From Annona cherimola (taxonomy: Eukaryota > Streptophyta > Magnoliopsida > Magnoliales > Annonaceae), in assembly GCA_030490835.1 (NCBI GenBank), contig CM059971.1, forward strand, positions 123,846,564 to 123,910,563: a stretch of 64,000 nt of DNA, given 5' to 3'. This document shows positions 36,031 to 47,204 of the stretch, one piece after another. Position numbers and translations under genes: made by a program. Position 1 is the first letter of the stretch. Every line of letters begins with the position of its first letter. The notes under the pieces were generated by a model. That model made no database searches, was not told the origin of the DNA, and saw nothing but the letters and a program-made list of their open reading frames with translations.

Positions 36031-36985
36031 CCTTAGTTGTTTAATGTGGACCGTTAATTGATTGACTTCGTGTTGGACTCTATGCTAGACACCTGGATTT
36101 TGACCATCTTGATCGATGTTTGAATGTTGGGTTTCTGGTGTTATCATGGCAAACGAAAAAGGTTCCCCTTATGTTTGGACGGTGTTGACATTTCACTTAA
36201 AACGCGCCACGTGCCAATGGGCTTACGAACTCCGCCAGAGTATTGGAACTCTTTTTACTCCGTGGAAAGGAGTAGAATGAAATGGGGCCGTAGAATATTG
36301 ACATTGCACGCCTGGCAATTGATTACAAGGAGCCTAAAATCGCCGGTTCATTATTTCCTCCATCGAGACTAAGCTCCCGCGTACGTTGGGCTGCGACTCA
36401 GGCGCATGATAACAAAGTAACCATTTTTGTTTATGCTCTAATTATTAATAATTTCTTCGTTGATGACATTTTTTCGGGTTTTTTGGGTATTTTATCCTTC
36501 AAATTGAAAATGTCCCGAGCTAAATTGCTGCATACCAAACCAACTAAAAAATTGGGCAAAACAAGATTAGAAAGATACGATCGTATAACATCTCACGTCT
36601 GTTAGGATGAAAGAAAAAGCTACGGCTAAACGCTTTTGAATAGTGCCCAGAGGGTATGATGCATCATCAGTCGCGACTGAGGGAAAATTAAGTGGAAAAA
36701 ATAATATAAAAATAGGCATATTGGTGACATGCATGGGTTGCGTGCTTCGAATCGTTGAAAGGCGGCCGCATTGAACAAGTGCCAAATTTCGGTGGAAGAG
36801 CTTTTAGACTTGCACACACGCTTCCGAGCCTCGAAAAAAAAAAAAAAAAAATTTCCTTGTACGGCTAATTGATGGAGTGGCCCGCTTTCTTGCCTATCAC
36901 GACGATGAAGTATCAAAAATGTCATTCCACGTGTATGGTATTTGGAGTAGAGTAGAGTTGAGTTGAGATGGTAGAATTCTAAGAG
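36031..36985. other. intergenic, no gene seen
   Basis: No coding signal; an A run at about 36835-36850. Confidence 0.5.
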
Positions 36986-37117
36986 TATGAAAATTTTTAA
37001 GGAGTTCGAACAGCAGTAAGAATCTCTTATAAAAGATTCCTGACGATCGTTTTATGAAAATTTTTAAGGAGTTCTAAATAATAGTAAGAATCTCTTGTAA
37101 AAGATTCCTGATGATCC
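36986..37117 (+). repeat. two-copy tandem duplication, period 67 bp
   Basis: The unit TATGAAAATTTTTAAGGAGT... at 36986 repeats at 37053, including 'agtaagaatctctt.taaaag' and 'attcctga.gatc'. Few differences, so it is fairly young. Confidence 0.85.
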
Positions 37118-37189
37118 TTTAAATATATCTTATTTTCCTTTTTATAGGACAATAGGATAGCGTTATTGCAAATCAGTGACGTGGGTGGT

Positions 37190-37725
37190 CCGTTGGGCAA
37201 AATACCCGTTCCTCATGGCTGTGATTTGAATATTTTGCATTTTAAACTCTCTAACTTTGCCTATTTTTATTTTAAATCTCGAAGTTTGATCATTTGCATT
37301 TTAAATTCTAAAATTTTGATTTCTTTGCATTTTAAACCCTTACTCATAACGGCGTTAAAAACGGCCGTTACTTCATGCAAAATGACATAAACACCCTCTA
37401 ATATTTTTTTAAAAACACCTGAATATGTATTAAAAGTGAAGATGTTATCAAAACATCTAATAATAAAATAAATAAAACCTAGTAGTCAAGTTTAAAATGC
37501 AAAAATATTTCTTTTTTAAATATTCGAGGGTATTTTCTTCATTTTGCATGGATTAACAGTGGTTTTTAATGTCGTTATGGGGCAGGGTTTGAAATGCAAA
37601 GAAACTAAAATTTTCAGGGTTTAAAATATAAACGGCCAAACTTTGGAGTTTAAAATGCAAATAGGCAAAGTTAGAAAGTTTAAATCGTAAAAATCCCGCA
37701 ATTTTCATAAAAAAGCCAAAATTAA
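37190..37725. mobile_element. long inverted-repeat MITE with internal TTTGCATTTTAAA modules
   Basis: Two arms of about 200 bp, inverted. Each carries several copies of a module reading TTTGCATTTTAAAC-TC-AAA-TTTTG (37237-37345 and inverted at 37590-37690). The arms also share ACGGC/GCCGT blocks near the loop side. No coding capacity. The superfamily is uncertain. Confidence 0.75.
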
Positions 37726-40700
37726 GGAATATTTAAATGGCCATTACAACCATCAATCACCGCATCACATTTTGGGCGTCCCGATCATTTAACTAGTATC
37801 ATTGATTATAAATAGGGTCATGTAACCCCTCAAATTTTAAGATTTTGATATCTAATGAAAAATTCAATTCATTTACTGTATTCAACATTATTTTTTTTAT
37901 TTACGAAACCAAGTTTCATCCAAATCTAATATATGCATAAGCTACATTTACTCAAAAATAGGTACATTTATGTGTAAATAAGAAAAAATATTTTGATTCA
38001 TTCACATATATACTGGAATATAATAATACTTTATAATATCGTAATTCATATAGTAATGATATTTTAAATAGTTTAGATGTTGAAAATACTACTTAAAAAT
38101 TGATATTCATCATTAAATTATTTTATTATGTTGATTTTACATGTTCGTGGATCAGGCCCATATACAGTGCTATTGGACAAATAAAAGGATTTTCATAATA
38201 ATATAAGTAATGTTAAATACAATAGATGAAGTGAATTTTGCATCAATCATATAGATATTGAAAATGAATGGGATTACATAGAAAAAAAAGTTTCATAGAA
38301 GGATCCTTAATTATAAATAACTAAAATAACTATGGGATATAAGCTAGGCTCACCCTAGTTAAGTTGGCTGAATATGTGCTCCACCTTGATGAAAATTAAA
38401 ATACAACTCACCCAATATATTTTGAATCATTTATTTAACCAAAAAAGAGAAAAATGAAGTGGTGGGGGGGACTGTGAAGGAAATTTTTTTGAAAAAAGTG
38501 AGATGATTGTGTGATGTAGTTTAATCAATGATTAGGAGTAAAGAGAATATAAGTAAAAATAAATAGAATAATTGTATAAAAAGATGTTAAATTGATTAAA
38601 ATGTATATATATAATCATTCAAAAGCAATGTAATCGTATTTCACATCATATCAAAATCGGTATTGAAAATGAGAAAAAAAAAAATTTCCCTTCTGGATTA
38701 TCAAATGGAGCCTAAAGTGTCATCAAGTTAAAAATGCACATGTGCTACTCAAAAAATAGGTAAAATTTGTTTGATTTATATATTAATAGAAAATTTGTAA
38801 ATTTGTCATTTAACTCTTCTAAAATATCCTTGTTATATAGATAAATGATTTTATTAAGTATTATTATTTCTAGTGTATTTGTAAATAGTGCTAATTTTGT
38901 TTTAAATTTACACACGACTAAACGTGATGTTGTTTTTTAGGAGGTACACCTTGCCCAAGAATCTAATTAAAATAATTTTTATTACTATGACAAAACCAAT
39001 AATGATAAAACACATTGGCAATTAGACTTTGACATCAACAACGATGCGGGCTCTATTCATCGCAAATTACACTCTAATATATCTAATAATTATAGAAAAT
39101 AAAGTGTTTCATTGTCTATAGTTTAACGATAAAAGAAAAGCTTCCGCAATAATTTAGTGCTACGGAGCATTTGCGGTCAAAATTTTTTAACTTAAGTTAC
39201 TCTAGCCCAATACATGACATTTCTGCTAGCACGTCTGTGGGTCTATTTCAAAATTTAGAGCAATTTCACGAGTTGGTATTTGTTGGGATTCGCTAAAGCA
39301 TCCAAATAAGGTGATATATACCAAAATAAATATTATTAATGACAGCGGATGGTTTGAATTTATCAAAAGTTGCATAGTTACCCAAAAGGCGTGGCTTTTG
39401 AGACCTGTTGCCCTACACTTTTGAGTGGGTTACGAATATAAAAACCAAAGAGTTGGTGAAGCCATAAGATGAAAAATAATGATTGGGCGATCTTGATTTA
39501 GTGAATGGTTGTCGGTTCGTCAGTTTAAATTGCGTAAAGTGCAAGAGAAATATATCTCTAGAATGAGTCATATCAAAGAGCAGTGCTTAACAACCTCGTT
39601 GCTTTTGTGGACATTCCAAGGAGATAGCTCTTGCCATCCTCATCTCGTTGATTTTGCCCTGTTTTTTTCCTTTTTTTCTCCAAAGTGGGTATCACTTGAA
39701 TTATAGTTATCCCAATTTGGAAGATTTATGGTCTAGCACTCCAAATTGGAATGGCCGAAGATGACCTAACCAATTCATCACTAAAACAATCATGTTGGTT
39801 CACTTGTCGATATCCATACACGCGTCAATGACATATATACACATAATGCTGTGCATGAGGATCAGGTCCAGTCATGTTCTAGGTCACATCAGCTGCATGC
39901 ATGTCTATAGATGATCAAGACCAGCTAGACGTAGGCCGAGCCAAACTTGCATTAGAAATAAACTGATGGTAACCTATGAAAGATAAAAATGAAAAGGGCT
40001 GGGAAGTGGGATTGAGCTGCTGCCAGCTTTTCAAACTCCTAAAACGTACACGGTGCAACCACCTGGGTAAGTGGTCCAATCTTTCGCACATGTGACACGC
40101 AATTGATTAAATCATCCATTGCATGCGTTTCCACCTACTTCCAATTCTCGATCCGCTTCTGTAGCTGTGACAGCTGCTTCTTGCCAGAATCTCCTGTTTA
40201 TTGCCATTCTCTGTGGTTCTCTATTGCTTTATTTTTAGTGGCATGTCCCACGCGATCAAGTCTGCCATGCGCAGAGACCGGTGTTTTTTTAAAAAAAAAA
40301 AAAAAAATTATAATTCTTATATTTCCTTTTTCCAGATAGATATTTCTAGCATTTGACCCATTCAAATTCTGTAAGAATATCTAACCCATTTAAATTTTTT
40401 TTAAAAAAAAAAAAAATCCTTAAGAAAAGTTAATTTTATACCGGGGAATATAACGATCGATGAACAGGATGTAAGACGGTGCTCGTGTGAAAACAGAAAC
40501 TTTTTTAATGTTGAAATTGTCTACCTAGGTGTGCAGCTAGTCAAACGAAGCTCTCACATCTGTAATTTAAGTAAGTAAGAAATGAGAAAACAAAATAAAA
40601 ATAAAAGAACGGTGATGGGGTGTTAGGCCGGTGCCATAAATGCAGATTTTCCTCTGATTTTCCATACGGCGTCATCGTCGAATTGAATTGTCAGCATTTC

Positions 40701-40832
40701 GTCTGATAGCAAGCTTAAGCCCTGTTCACTGCCGCCGGGGCTCAATCCGTCTCTTCTTGACTTGGAAGCTATTCAATACGCGAGCGAATTTTTTACCTTG
40801 AAATTCACGGTGTGTTTTGAAGGTAATAAAAT
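37726..40832. other. intergenic, no gene seen
   Basis: AT-rich to 39300. Segments at 37830-38300 and 38710-38900 resemble the ATGGATAAATGATTTTATAAAG-type sequence seen near 29590 and 62750, an old dispersed repeat. A Tourist-like interior occurs near 38440-38600. 39340-40830 is more balanced but has no readable gene. Confidence 0.5.
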
Positions 40833-41600
40833 TTTTGAGATGTGTTTAGCAATAAATAAAAAAGGTTAAGTTAAAATTTTCATTTCCATAATTATCTTTT
40901 ATTGTTTTTCTTCGTATTTTTATATACAATTACATCGCTTTTCAATTATTTTTTCAAAAATATCTACGTAATAAACCTATCTATGTTAACTTTATTCTAT
41001 TTACTCTTTATCATTATCTCTGTCAAATCAGATCATTTTCTTTTTATTCAAAAATTTTTCATCGAAAAGTTTTATCACTTTCCTAATACACTCTCAGCTA
41101 CCGTTTGGAAAGTGATAAAAAATTTTGATGAAATTTTTTTAGCATAAAACAATATGATAAGATTTGAATAATAATAATAGAGAATAAAAACAATAGAATT
41201 AAAATAAATGAGTTAATTGTATGAATAGTTGTATAGAAATGATTGAAAAGTAGGATATTTTGTATAAAAGATGCAAAAAAATAATTAAAAATGAGATAGT
41301 TGTGGTAAATAAAAATTTTTATATTAAAATGTTTTAGTTGAAATTTTTTTAAAAAACAAATATACTTTTAGATGAAAAGATTTTTCTGTAAAAAATTTTC
41401 AAATAGAAAAAAATGATGTGACACAAGATGAGTATTGACAAATATTAAAGAAAAAAAGTTAAAATAGATAAACTAGTTGTATTTGCTGTTTTGTAAAAAT
41501 GACTGTAGTGTTAGATAATTGTATAATAATATTTAAAGGAATAATTAAAAATGAAATAATTATAAAGAGTTAAAAATTTTTACTATAGCCAAATAAGCCT
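40833..41600. mobile_element. three Tourist-like MITEs side by side
   Basis: Copies at about 40833-41096 (C/T-rich orientation, right end TATCACTTTCCTAATACACT), 41100-41355 (starts CCGTTTGGAAAGTGATAAA) and 41365-41600. The first two are inverted relative to each other, so the block could fold into a long hairpin. Confidence 0.7.
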
Positions 41601-42344
41601 CGACCAAAATTTTGAATTCTATACGGGGTTCAGTTGAGAAGGTGGTCTTCCATCAGTGGAATCTTTGAAGCTAATCATTTAATATTTGCTCTCTATGCTT
41701 ATTCTTAATTTTCTAATTTTAATTTTTATAAATCTAAACTATTTATCATATTTATCTACGTATACTTATTTATGATTTTATATGTATTGCAAACTTTTAT
41801 ATGTTACATTTATACTATAAATTTTTTTAGTCATATATTCCCTTTTGAAAGATGTTATTTTTTACAAAATGTAAATTTTCAATAAAAATTATTTTTTATA
41901 ATATAACAAAACAAGATATGTTAAAATATGATAAATTGTTTAGATCTAAAAAATTTATATTTTAAAATTTAAAAACTAAGGTGAGTATAAACCTTCATGC
42001 TTACGATAAGTATTAAATCATTACACATCTTGGAAATATGCTTGTTGAGATTAAGCTTAAATCCAAAATTAAATTATCTTAATATGCTTACGATTATCAC
42101 AAAATTAATTAAGCTATTTATTTAATATTTTAGTCATGTAGTGTATATTAATTAAAGTGTAATGATACAAATACATATCATAAGCATGGAGGTTCCATGC
42201 TTATCCTTTTTTAATTTTAAATTATTTTTAAAAAATCGAATTGATTCATCATAAATAAAAATTACAAGTTTGCAAAACATTTATTTAGTTGCATTTTAAA
42301 AAAAATTAATAGTCATATATTTACTCTTAAAATAAACTTTTTCT
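41601..42344. other. intergenic, AT-rich
   Basis: No coding signal. Confidence 0.5.
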
Positions 42345-42805
42345 AGAGTCAATTCTAAATATATTCATCACTTTTACCCTTAATTTCAACTACAGTTACG
42401 GAGTTAGAAAACTTTCTCCTTTAAAAAAAAAATTGAAAACTTTATCCATACCCAATAAAATAAGTATGCAATCAATTTCAAGCATATTCAATTTGTTACA
42501 AAAAATTTCCGACTACGATTAAAAATAACCAAAATACTCCCAAATTGAAGTTTTGTGTCCTTTGAAGTCATTGCCAAGGCTGCATCTCACGAATTTGCCT
42601 CTCTCAAATCTTACACTAGTTGGATTCTGTCCTTATTTAACAACTATAGACGAGACGATCTGAATATTTTGATCATTTTTAATCATAGTTATAAATTTTT
42701 GTAGTGGATTAGATATACTTAAAATCGATAGCATATTCAATAAATATGGTTACGATTGAAGGTAAAAAATAGTGAATATATTTGGAACAAACCTTTTTTT
42801 ATAAG
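42345..42805. mobile_element. inverted-repeat MITE
   Basis: Left arm 'tctaaatatattcatcactttt.acccttaa' is inverted at the right as 'ttgaaggtaaaaaatagtgaatatatttgga'. More internal pairing exists (GCATATTCAAT on one arm, ATAGCATATTCAATAAA on the other). No coding capacity. Confidence 0.6.
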
Positions 42806-43609
42806 ATATAAGTTAAAAAATCATTTCACATGGACGCGGATTACAACAGTGCACATGGCCCCAATACTGCCACAAGTGTGCTTGATACAAAAATACAAGG
42901 CAGGTGTGGAATGAAAAGGTAAACGTGGCAAGGGGTTGAATGGGCAGTGTTCCACTTAGGACAGTGCCCACACTGTTTTAATCCTCATTCATTTCATACC
43001 TCGTTAACTCAGTTGAGGCTCCCAGTCAACAGGCACTGCTACTACATCAGATCAAGATTAACACGAATTTATTTTTAAAAAATTAAAATAAAAAAGCTGA
43101 ATTCAAATGAAGAGAATTAATTTCGAGGCTGGGTCATTTTGGACGAAGGAAGTGGATCCTCCCAGCCCACATTAGCGGTTTGAGTTAGACCACCAGGATT
43201 CTTTCCGCCATTAAGAAGAAAGAAGTACTGTGACTTAGCCCAGTACTGTCGCCTGAAGTCAGAGTGCTTTTAATTTAGCCCAATTCTTCAGCCCAAGTTA
43301 GTCTAAAGCCCACAGCCCACAGAATTAGCATGTGTAGGTTACTAACGCGGATTGGAATCGAACCTATATTTGCGCCGTCCCTCCTCTCGTGGCAAGAACA
43401 TTGTACGTGCACTATTTCTAATCCGGGTCTATAGCTGACCGTCTACCAAAATATATAATGAAATAAATAAATTTTTCATGGGCTGGCTTGAGCTAATTCA
43501 AGAAGATGGGCAGAAGTTGAGTGTGACACTTCTTCTCTTTCTTCCTACTTTTCGAAACAGTGGCTATCTCAAAATTTAATTATTTATTATTGATATATAC
43601 ACACACAAT
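42806..43609. other. intergenic, no gene seen
   Basis: Balanced composition at 42830-43450. A B-box-like word (GGTTCGATTCC on the minus strand, near 43350) hints at another old SINE, but no tail or duplication could be found. Confidence 0.4.
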
Positions 43610-43790
43610 GATATTAAATATTACACTCAAGCACATTCAACCTTTACACAATGAAAAAAATTTCTATAAATATCTTTACATTACGAAGGAAACATTAAAC
43701 ACCTTCACCCACACCTACTGATGAGACTTGAAATTCGAACCAACAACCTAAAGTCATATAAGCCCATGGTCATTACCAACAGGCACATAG
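43610..43790 (-). mobile_element. possible tRNA-derived SINE, minus strand
   Basis: Read on the minus strand, an A-box-like TTGGTAATGACCATGG (43781-43765) is followed about 30 nt later by a good B box GGTTCGAATTTC (43741-43730). That is the spacing of a pol III internal promoter. The downstream part is T/A-rich. No flanking duplication was found, so the limits are approximate. Confidence 0.45.
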
Positions 43791-44004
43791 GGCCAGTGGC
43801 AAAATTTCATTTTTTATCTCAATCATTTAATGGTAGACTAAAATCATAATTGCTTTTCCTATATGTCTTTTACATTTTTTTTATATATATATTTTTTATG
43901 GCCGACCTTAAAACCAAACATATTTGAGAGTGAGTGAGGATAGATAAATATCACAATAAGAATAAATAATCAAATGAAAAGATGAGCAGAGTCGTAGTCT
44001 ATTG

Positions 44005-44290
44005 CACTCAGGTGCACTTAACTTTAGTGCAATTGAGTAAATAACTATTTTTTTTAAAAAAATTGGTTTTTTAAATTTATAAGTGGGCCTAGGTATTAAT
44101 TTCACATATATGATGTTAACAATTTTTAAATTTTTGTACACATGAGGAATGATTTTTTTAATTTTTTTAAATTTAAAATAAAATATTTAAAAATATAAAA
44201 ATATACATGAGGCATTCATGCTTCAACCCACTTAAATTTTAAAAAAAATTTAATGAAAATAAATTGTGTACTCCACTAGGTGAACTTGAG
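44005..44290. mobile_element. hairpin-type MITE, degenerate
   Basis: The left end contains GCACTCAGGTGCACTT and the right end ACTCCACTAGGTGAACTTGAG, loosely inverted around an AT-rich core. The termini resemble those of the element at 45815. Confidence 0.45.
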
Positions 44291-44363
44291 GATCCAGTTT
44301 GGTGAAAAGACAGGTGGTCCTCCCCTCGTGCTTCAAAACAAACTTTAAAAAAGACGGAAACAG

Positions 44364-44669
44364 GTCATCTGCGGCTAGCGCAGGTGGCAGGGGTGTTGGG
44401 CCCCTTAGCGCATGTCGTGGGTTCGAATCCCACGTTGGGATTTCGGCCCGGAAAAATGGTGTGGGAGCTGTGGTCTCCCTTTGTGGTGGGGTGAGAGCTG
44501 TTGTCTCCCTTGGGCTGGATAGAAGCTGTTCTTCCTAATTCTTTAGTGGAGCTGTATCTCCAGATTTTTTTGGAGAAGTTACGTATCTCCTTGTTTGTAA
44601 GAATGTCTCAGAACTACAATGTAATATGTGTTGAGATGTATGTAAATATAAACCATTAAAAAAAAAAAA
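44364..44669 (+). mobile_element. intact tRNA-derived SINE with target-site duplication
   Basis: About 306 bp. The head has an A-box-like GGCTAGCGCAGGTGG (44373-44387) and a perfect B box GGGTTCGAATCCC (44410-44422). The tRNA-unrelated body repeats GGGAGCTGTGGTCTCCCTT-like units three to four times, and the 3' end is an A run. Exact 10-bp flanks ACGGAAACAG occur at 44354-44363 and 44670-44679. No coding capacity. It would be transcribed by RNA polymerase III and depend on LINE machinery. Confidence 0.92.
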
Positions 44670-44679
44670 ACGGAAACAG

Positions 44680-45685
44680 TCTCGCTTAAACTTTAGTCAT
44701 GTAATTAAAATCACGAGTTGACGATTGTCAAATAATGACTTGCATCAAACCAGTATGAAATAATGAATGGATGCTTCGAGTAGCCAAAGAAATGTAAAAC
44801 TTTTTTTTCCTTTTTGAAGTCAAAAAATACGTAAGTAAAACTAAAATGTCACCCGATCATTACCCCGTATGATTAAAATGGACACAGCGCCTAAAGTCTC
44901 ACCCCATCGTTACCCTATATATAATTATATATGGGTCGGTTTTTGTTTTTTTTGTTTTTTTTTTGTTTTTTGATAGAATATGTATGGGTCGCTAGGCACA
45001 TGTATTCATATCTATTTGTATTTTCAAAGATAAAAGTACTAAAAAAAATTTAAAATTCTTGAATTTTATAGGAGTACGAAGTAAGTGAGGCCACACTTTT
45101 ATATGTAAAAAAAATTGCTAGCCATAAATCACGCGATTTGCATGCTTAATCCACGCGCCATTATCCAGATCATGAACCACGAGGTTCTTGATATGATATG
45201 CAGCGGAAGTGACGGTACCTCTAATATCCTGAAAATTTTATTAAAATTTGGTTAAGAAATGATTTGCTACTGAGGGTGGCCCATTTACAGTTTACATCGT
45301 CCAAAATACAGTTCGATGCCTCCCATGATAACGATGGCTTACCTTTTCTGCAGACTACCCAAAACCATATGTGTAAGGTTCAATGCCTCCCATCATATAA
45401 AACTGGATTATTATTTAACTAAGAAATATTGTCTTGCTTTTATATTTAAAATTTCTATATGCATGATGGCAAGATTCTCTTTGGATGAAAACTTACATGT
45501 ATAAATATTTAACATCATTCTACTGTGGATGCGAACTTGTTAAAAATTGAAAATAAATTTACAGTACGTAATAGTTTTCTATCAAAGTAAAATTTTATAA
45601 TATAAATATAAGTAATATAGGAGAACATTATAAATAGTTGAGATTTAATTTTAAAAAAAATATATAAAAGCAAAGGGCATCACAT
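44680..45685. other. intergenic, no gene seen
   Basis: AT-rich; T-rich run near 44939-44970. Confidence 0.5.
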
Positions 45686-45805
45686 GCTGCCAATTTGCAT
45701 GCAAGGACAAAAAAAATATAGGTACATAGTTAAATGCACTCGGGTGCTGGCAATTTGCATGCAAGGACCAAAAAAATATAGGTACATGATTAAATGCACT
45801 CAAGT
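45686..45805 (+). repeat. tandem duplication, 2 x 60 bp
   Basis: The unit starting GCTG(C/G)CAATTTGCATGC repeats exactly 60 bp later and ends in AAATGCACTC(G/A)(G/A)GT. Only a handful of differences. The second unit runs into the left end of the hairpin element that follows. Confidence 0.9.
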
Positions 45806-45814
45806 GAACATTCG

Positions 45815-46345
45815 GTGCACCTAGGTACAAAATATATATCTTTTAAGTTTTTTAATTTTTTTTTATAAAATTGTTAATCTAACTATATTTAATCAATACA
45901 CAACGACACTCTAAACTCGAAACCTGTATTATACAATGGTGCGAGCACTTAGACGTGCGATGATTTTTCTATCCATCCCAGGTTGCTAAGGGATTTCACT
46001 ATTTCCTTCAATATTGGGTTTTTATACAATTTTTCTCTCGTGTTAGGGGCGTTTTGTGAAGGTTACGAATATTCTTAATTGTAATATCAGTTGTCATGTT
46101 GTATAAATATCAATAAAATATATATTTAATCTATAAATATTTTTTACTATTTCTTGATATTTGTAGATTTTTTTTTTCAAAAATAAGGCTCTTTTGAATA
46201 CCCTATTTTTGAAAAATTAAAAAATATCTGCAAGTCTCCAAAATGATAAACTTAATACATATGTTAAATATATATATATATATTGACTTTTTTATAAAAA
46301 AATTCAAAAAATATAAAATAATTTCGCATCTAGGTGCATTGAAGC
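45815..46345. mobile_element. hairpin MITE interrupted by a retroposed insertion
   Basis: Left end GGTGCACCTAGGTAC, right end GCATCTAGGTGCATTG, inverted. The arms carry TTAATCTAACTATATTTAATC, the block shared with the other hairpin elements. The left arm is split by a 226-bp insertion at 45895-46120. The loop lies near 46190. Confidence 0.75.
45895..46120 (+). mobile_element. 226-bp retroposon nested in the hairpin MITE
   Basis: Flanked by an exact 11-bp direct repeat TATATTTAATC (45884-45894 and 46121-46131), and its 3' end is CAATAAAA. This fits a SINE-like or processed retroposon inserted by LINE machinery. A weak B-box-like word (AACTCGAAACC) lies near the 5' end. No coding capacity. Confidence 0.75.
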
Positions 46346-46443
46346 TAAGTAACAAAGGAATAAAGGATGCAAGCCCAAAATTATATTTTTTAATTCTTTA
46401 TAAATATGCTAGCCCAACACAAGATGAAAAATAAAAATATCAA

Positions 46444-46740
46444 TGATCATTTCAAACCGATCTAAAAAAATATTTTTAATTTTTATAAAATTATTAACCT
46501 AAATATATCTAATATATAGATCAAATTTTATCATTTTAAAAATTTGTATATATCTATTTTAAATTATTGAAATGTGACTAAAATAACTCTATATTTAAAA
46601 TTTAACACATCTCTAAAATTAGTAAAACTTCATTTGTAGACTAAATATATCGAAATTAACATATTTATAAAAAATTATTAAAAATTGTACGGTCTAAGAT
46701 AAGGCCATTTTTGACCGGTCCGAAACGATTAGGCCTAGGG
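46444..46740. mobile_element. hairpin (Mutator-type) MITE, degenerate
   Basis: The right end keeps GACCGGTCCGAAACGAT and the left end TTTCAAACCGATC. The arms include TTAACCTAAATATATCTAA, related to the interior of the 7238 element. Confidence 0.6.
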
Positions 46741-46766
46741 AAATAGAGCACATTATTTTTTTTCTT

Positions 46767-47025
46767 AAGATATGTTTGGAAAGTGATAAACTTTTGATGT
46801 AAAATTTTTTGTGTAAAAGTTTTTAAAATTGAAAAAATAATATGATATGATAGAGATAATAGTGAGGAGTAAAGAAAATAAAGTTAAAATAGATAGTATA
46901 AATAATTATGTATAAATGATTGAAAATATGATAGTTTATATAGGAAGAAATGAAAAGGTAATTAAAAAATAAGATAATTATGAAAATTAAAAAATTTTAG
47001 TTCAAAATATTTATGGTGAAAACAA
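46767..47025. mobile_element. Tourist-like MITE
   Basis: Starts ATATGTTTGGAAAGTGATAA. Interior GATATGATAGAGATAATAG, TTAAAATAGATAG and so on. The right end is degenerate. Confidence 0.65.
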
Positions 47026-47043
47026 ACATGTGGCATCGCGGCG

Positions 47044-47190
47044 GCTTCCAGCGCTGTCCATTGTGCTGGTAAAGCACGCGGGCATGCTCGCCCAAGGTCA
47101 CTCACTGGTTAGACTTCATCCTCGCAAGGTGTGGTATAAAAATTTTTGACTGGTGTATGTAAATAAATGAATTAATAATAATGAAAAAAC
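47044..47190 (+). mobile_element. short tRNA-derived SINE-like element
   Basis: An A-box-like TGGTAAAGCAC (47067-47077) is followed by a B-box-like GGTTAGACTTC (47108-47118), and the body ends in an A-rich tail. Flanks GTGGCATCGCGGCG (47030-47043) and GTGGCATTGTGGCG (47191-47204) agree at 12 of 14 positions. Length about 147 bp. Confidence 0.6.
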
Positions 47191-47204
47191 GTGGCATTGT
47201 GGCG

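Noticed and set aside
43340..43450. Second minus-strand SINE suggested by GGTTCGATTCC
   Set aside because: No A-rich tail or target duplication could be found, and the A box is weak.
44373..44422. Possible tRNA gene suggested by A and B box sequences
   Set aside because: The cloverleaf is not completed, and the unit continues into a 300-bp body with A tail and target duplication, so it is a SINE.
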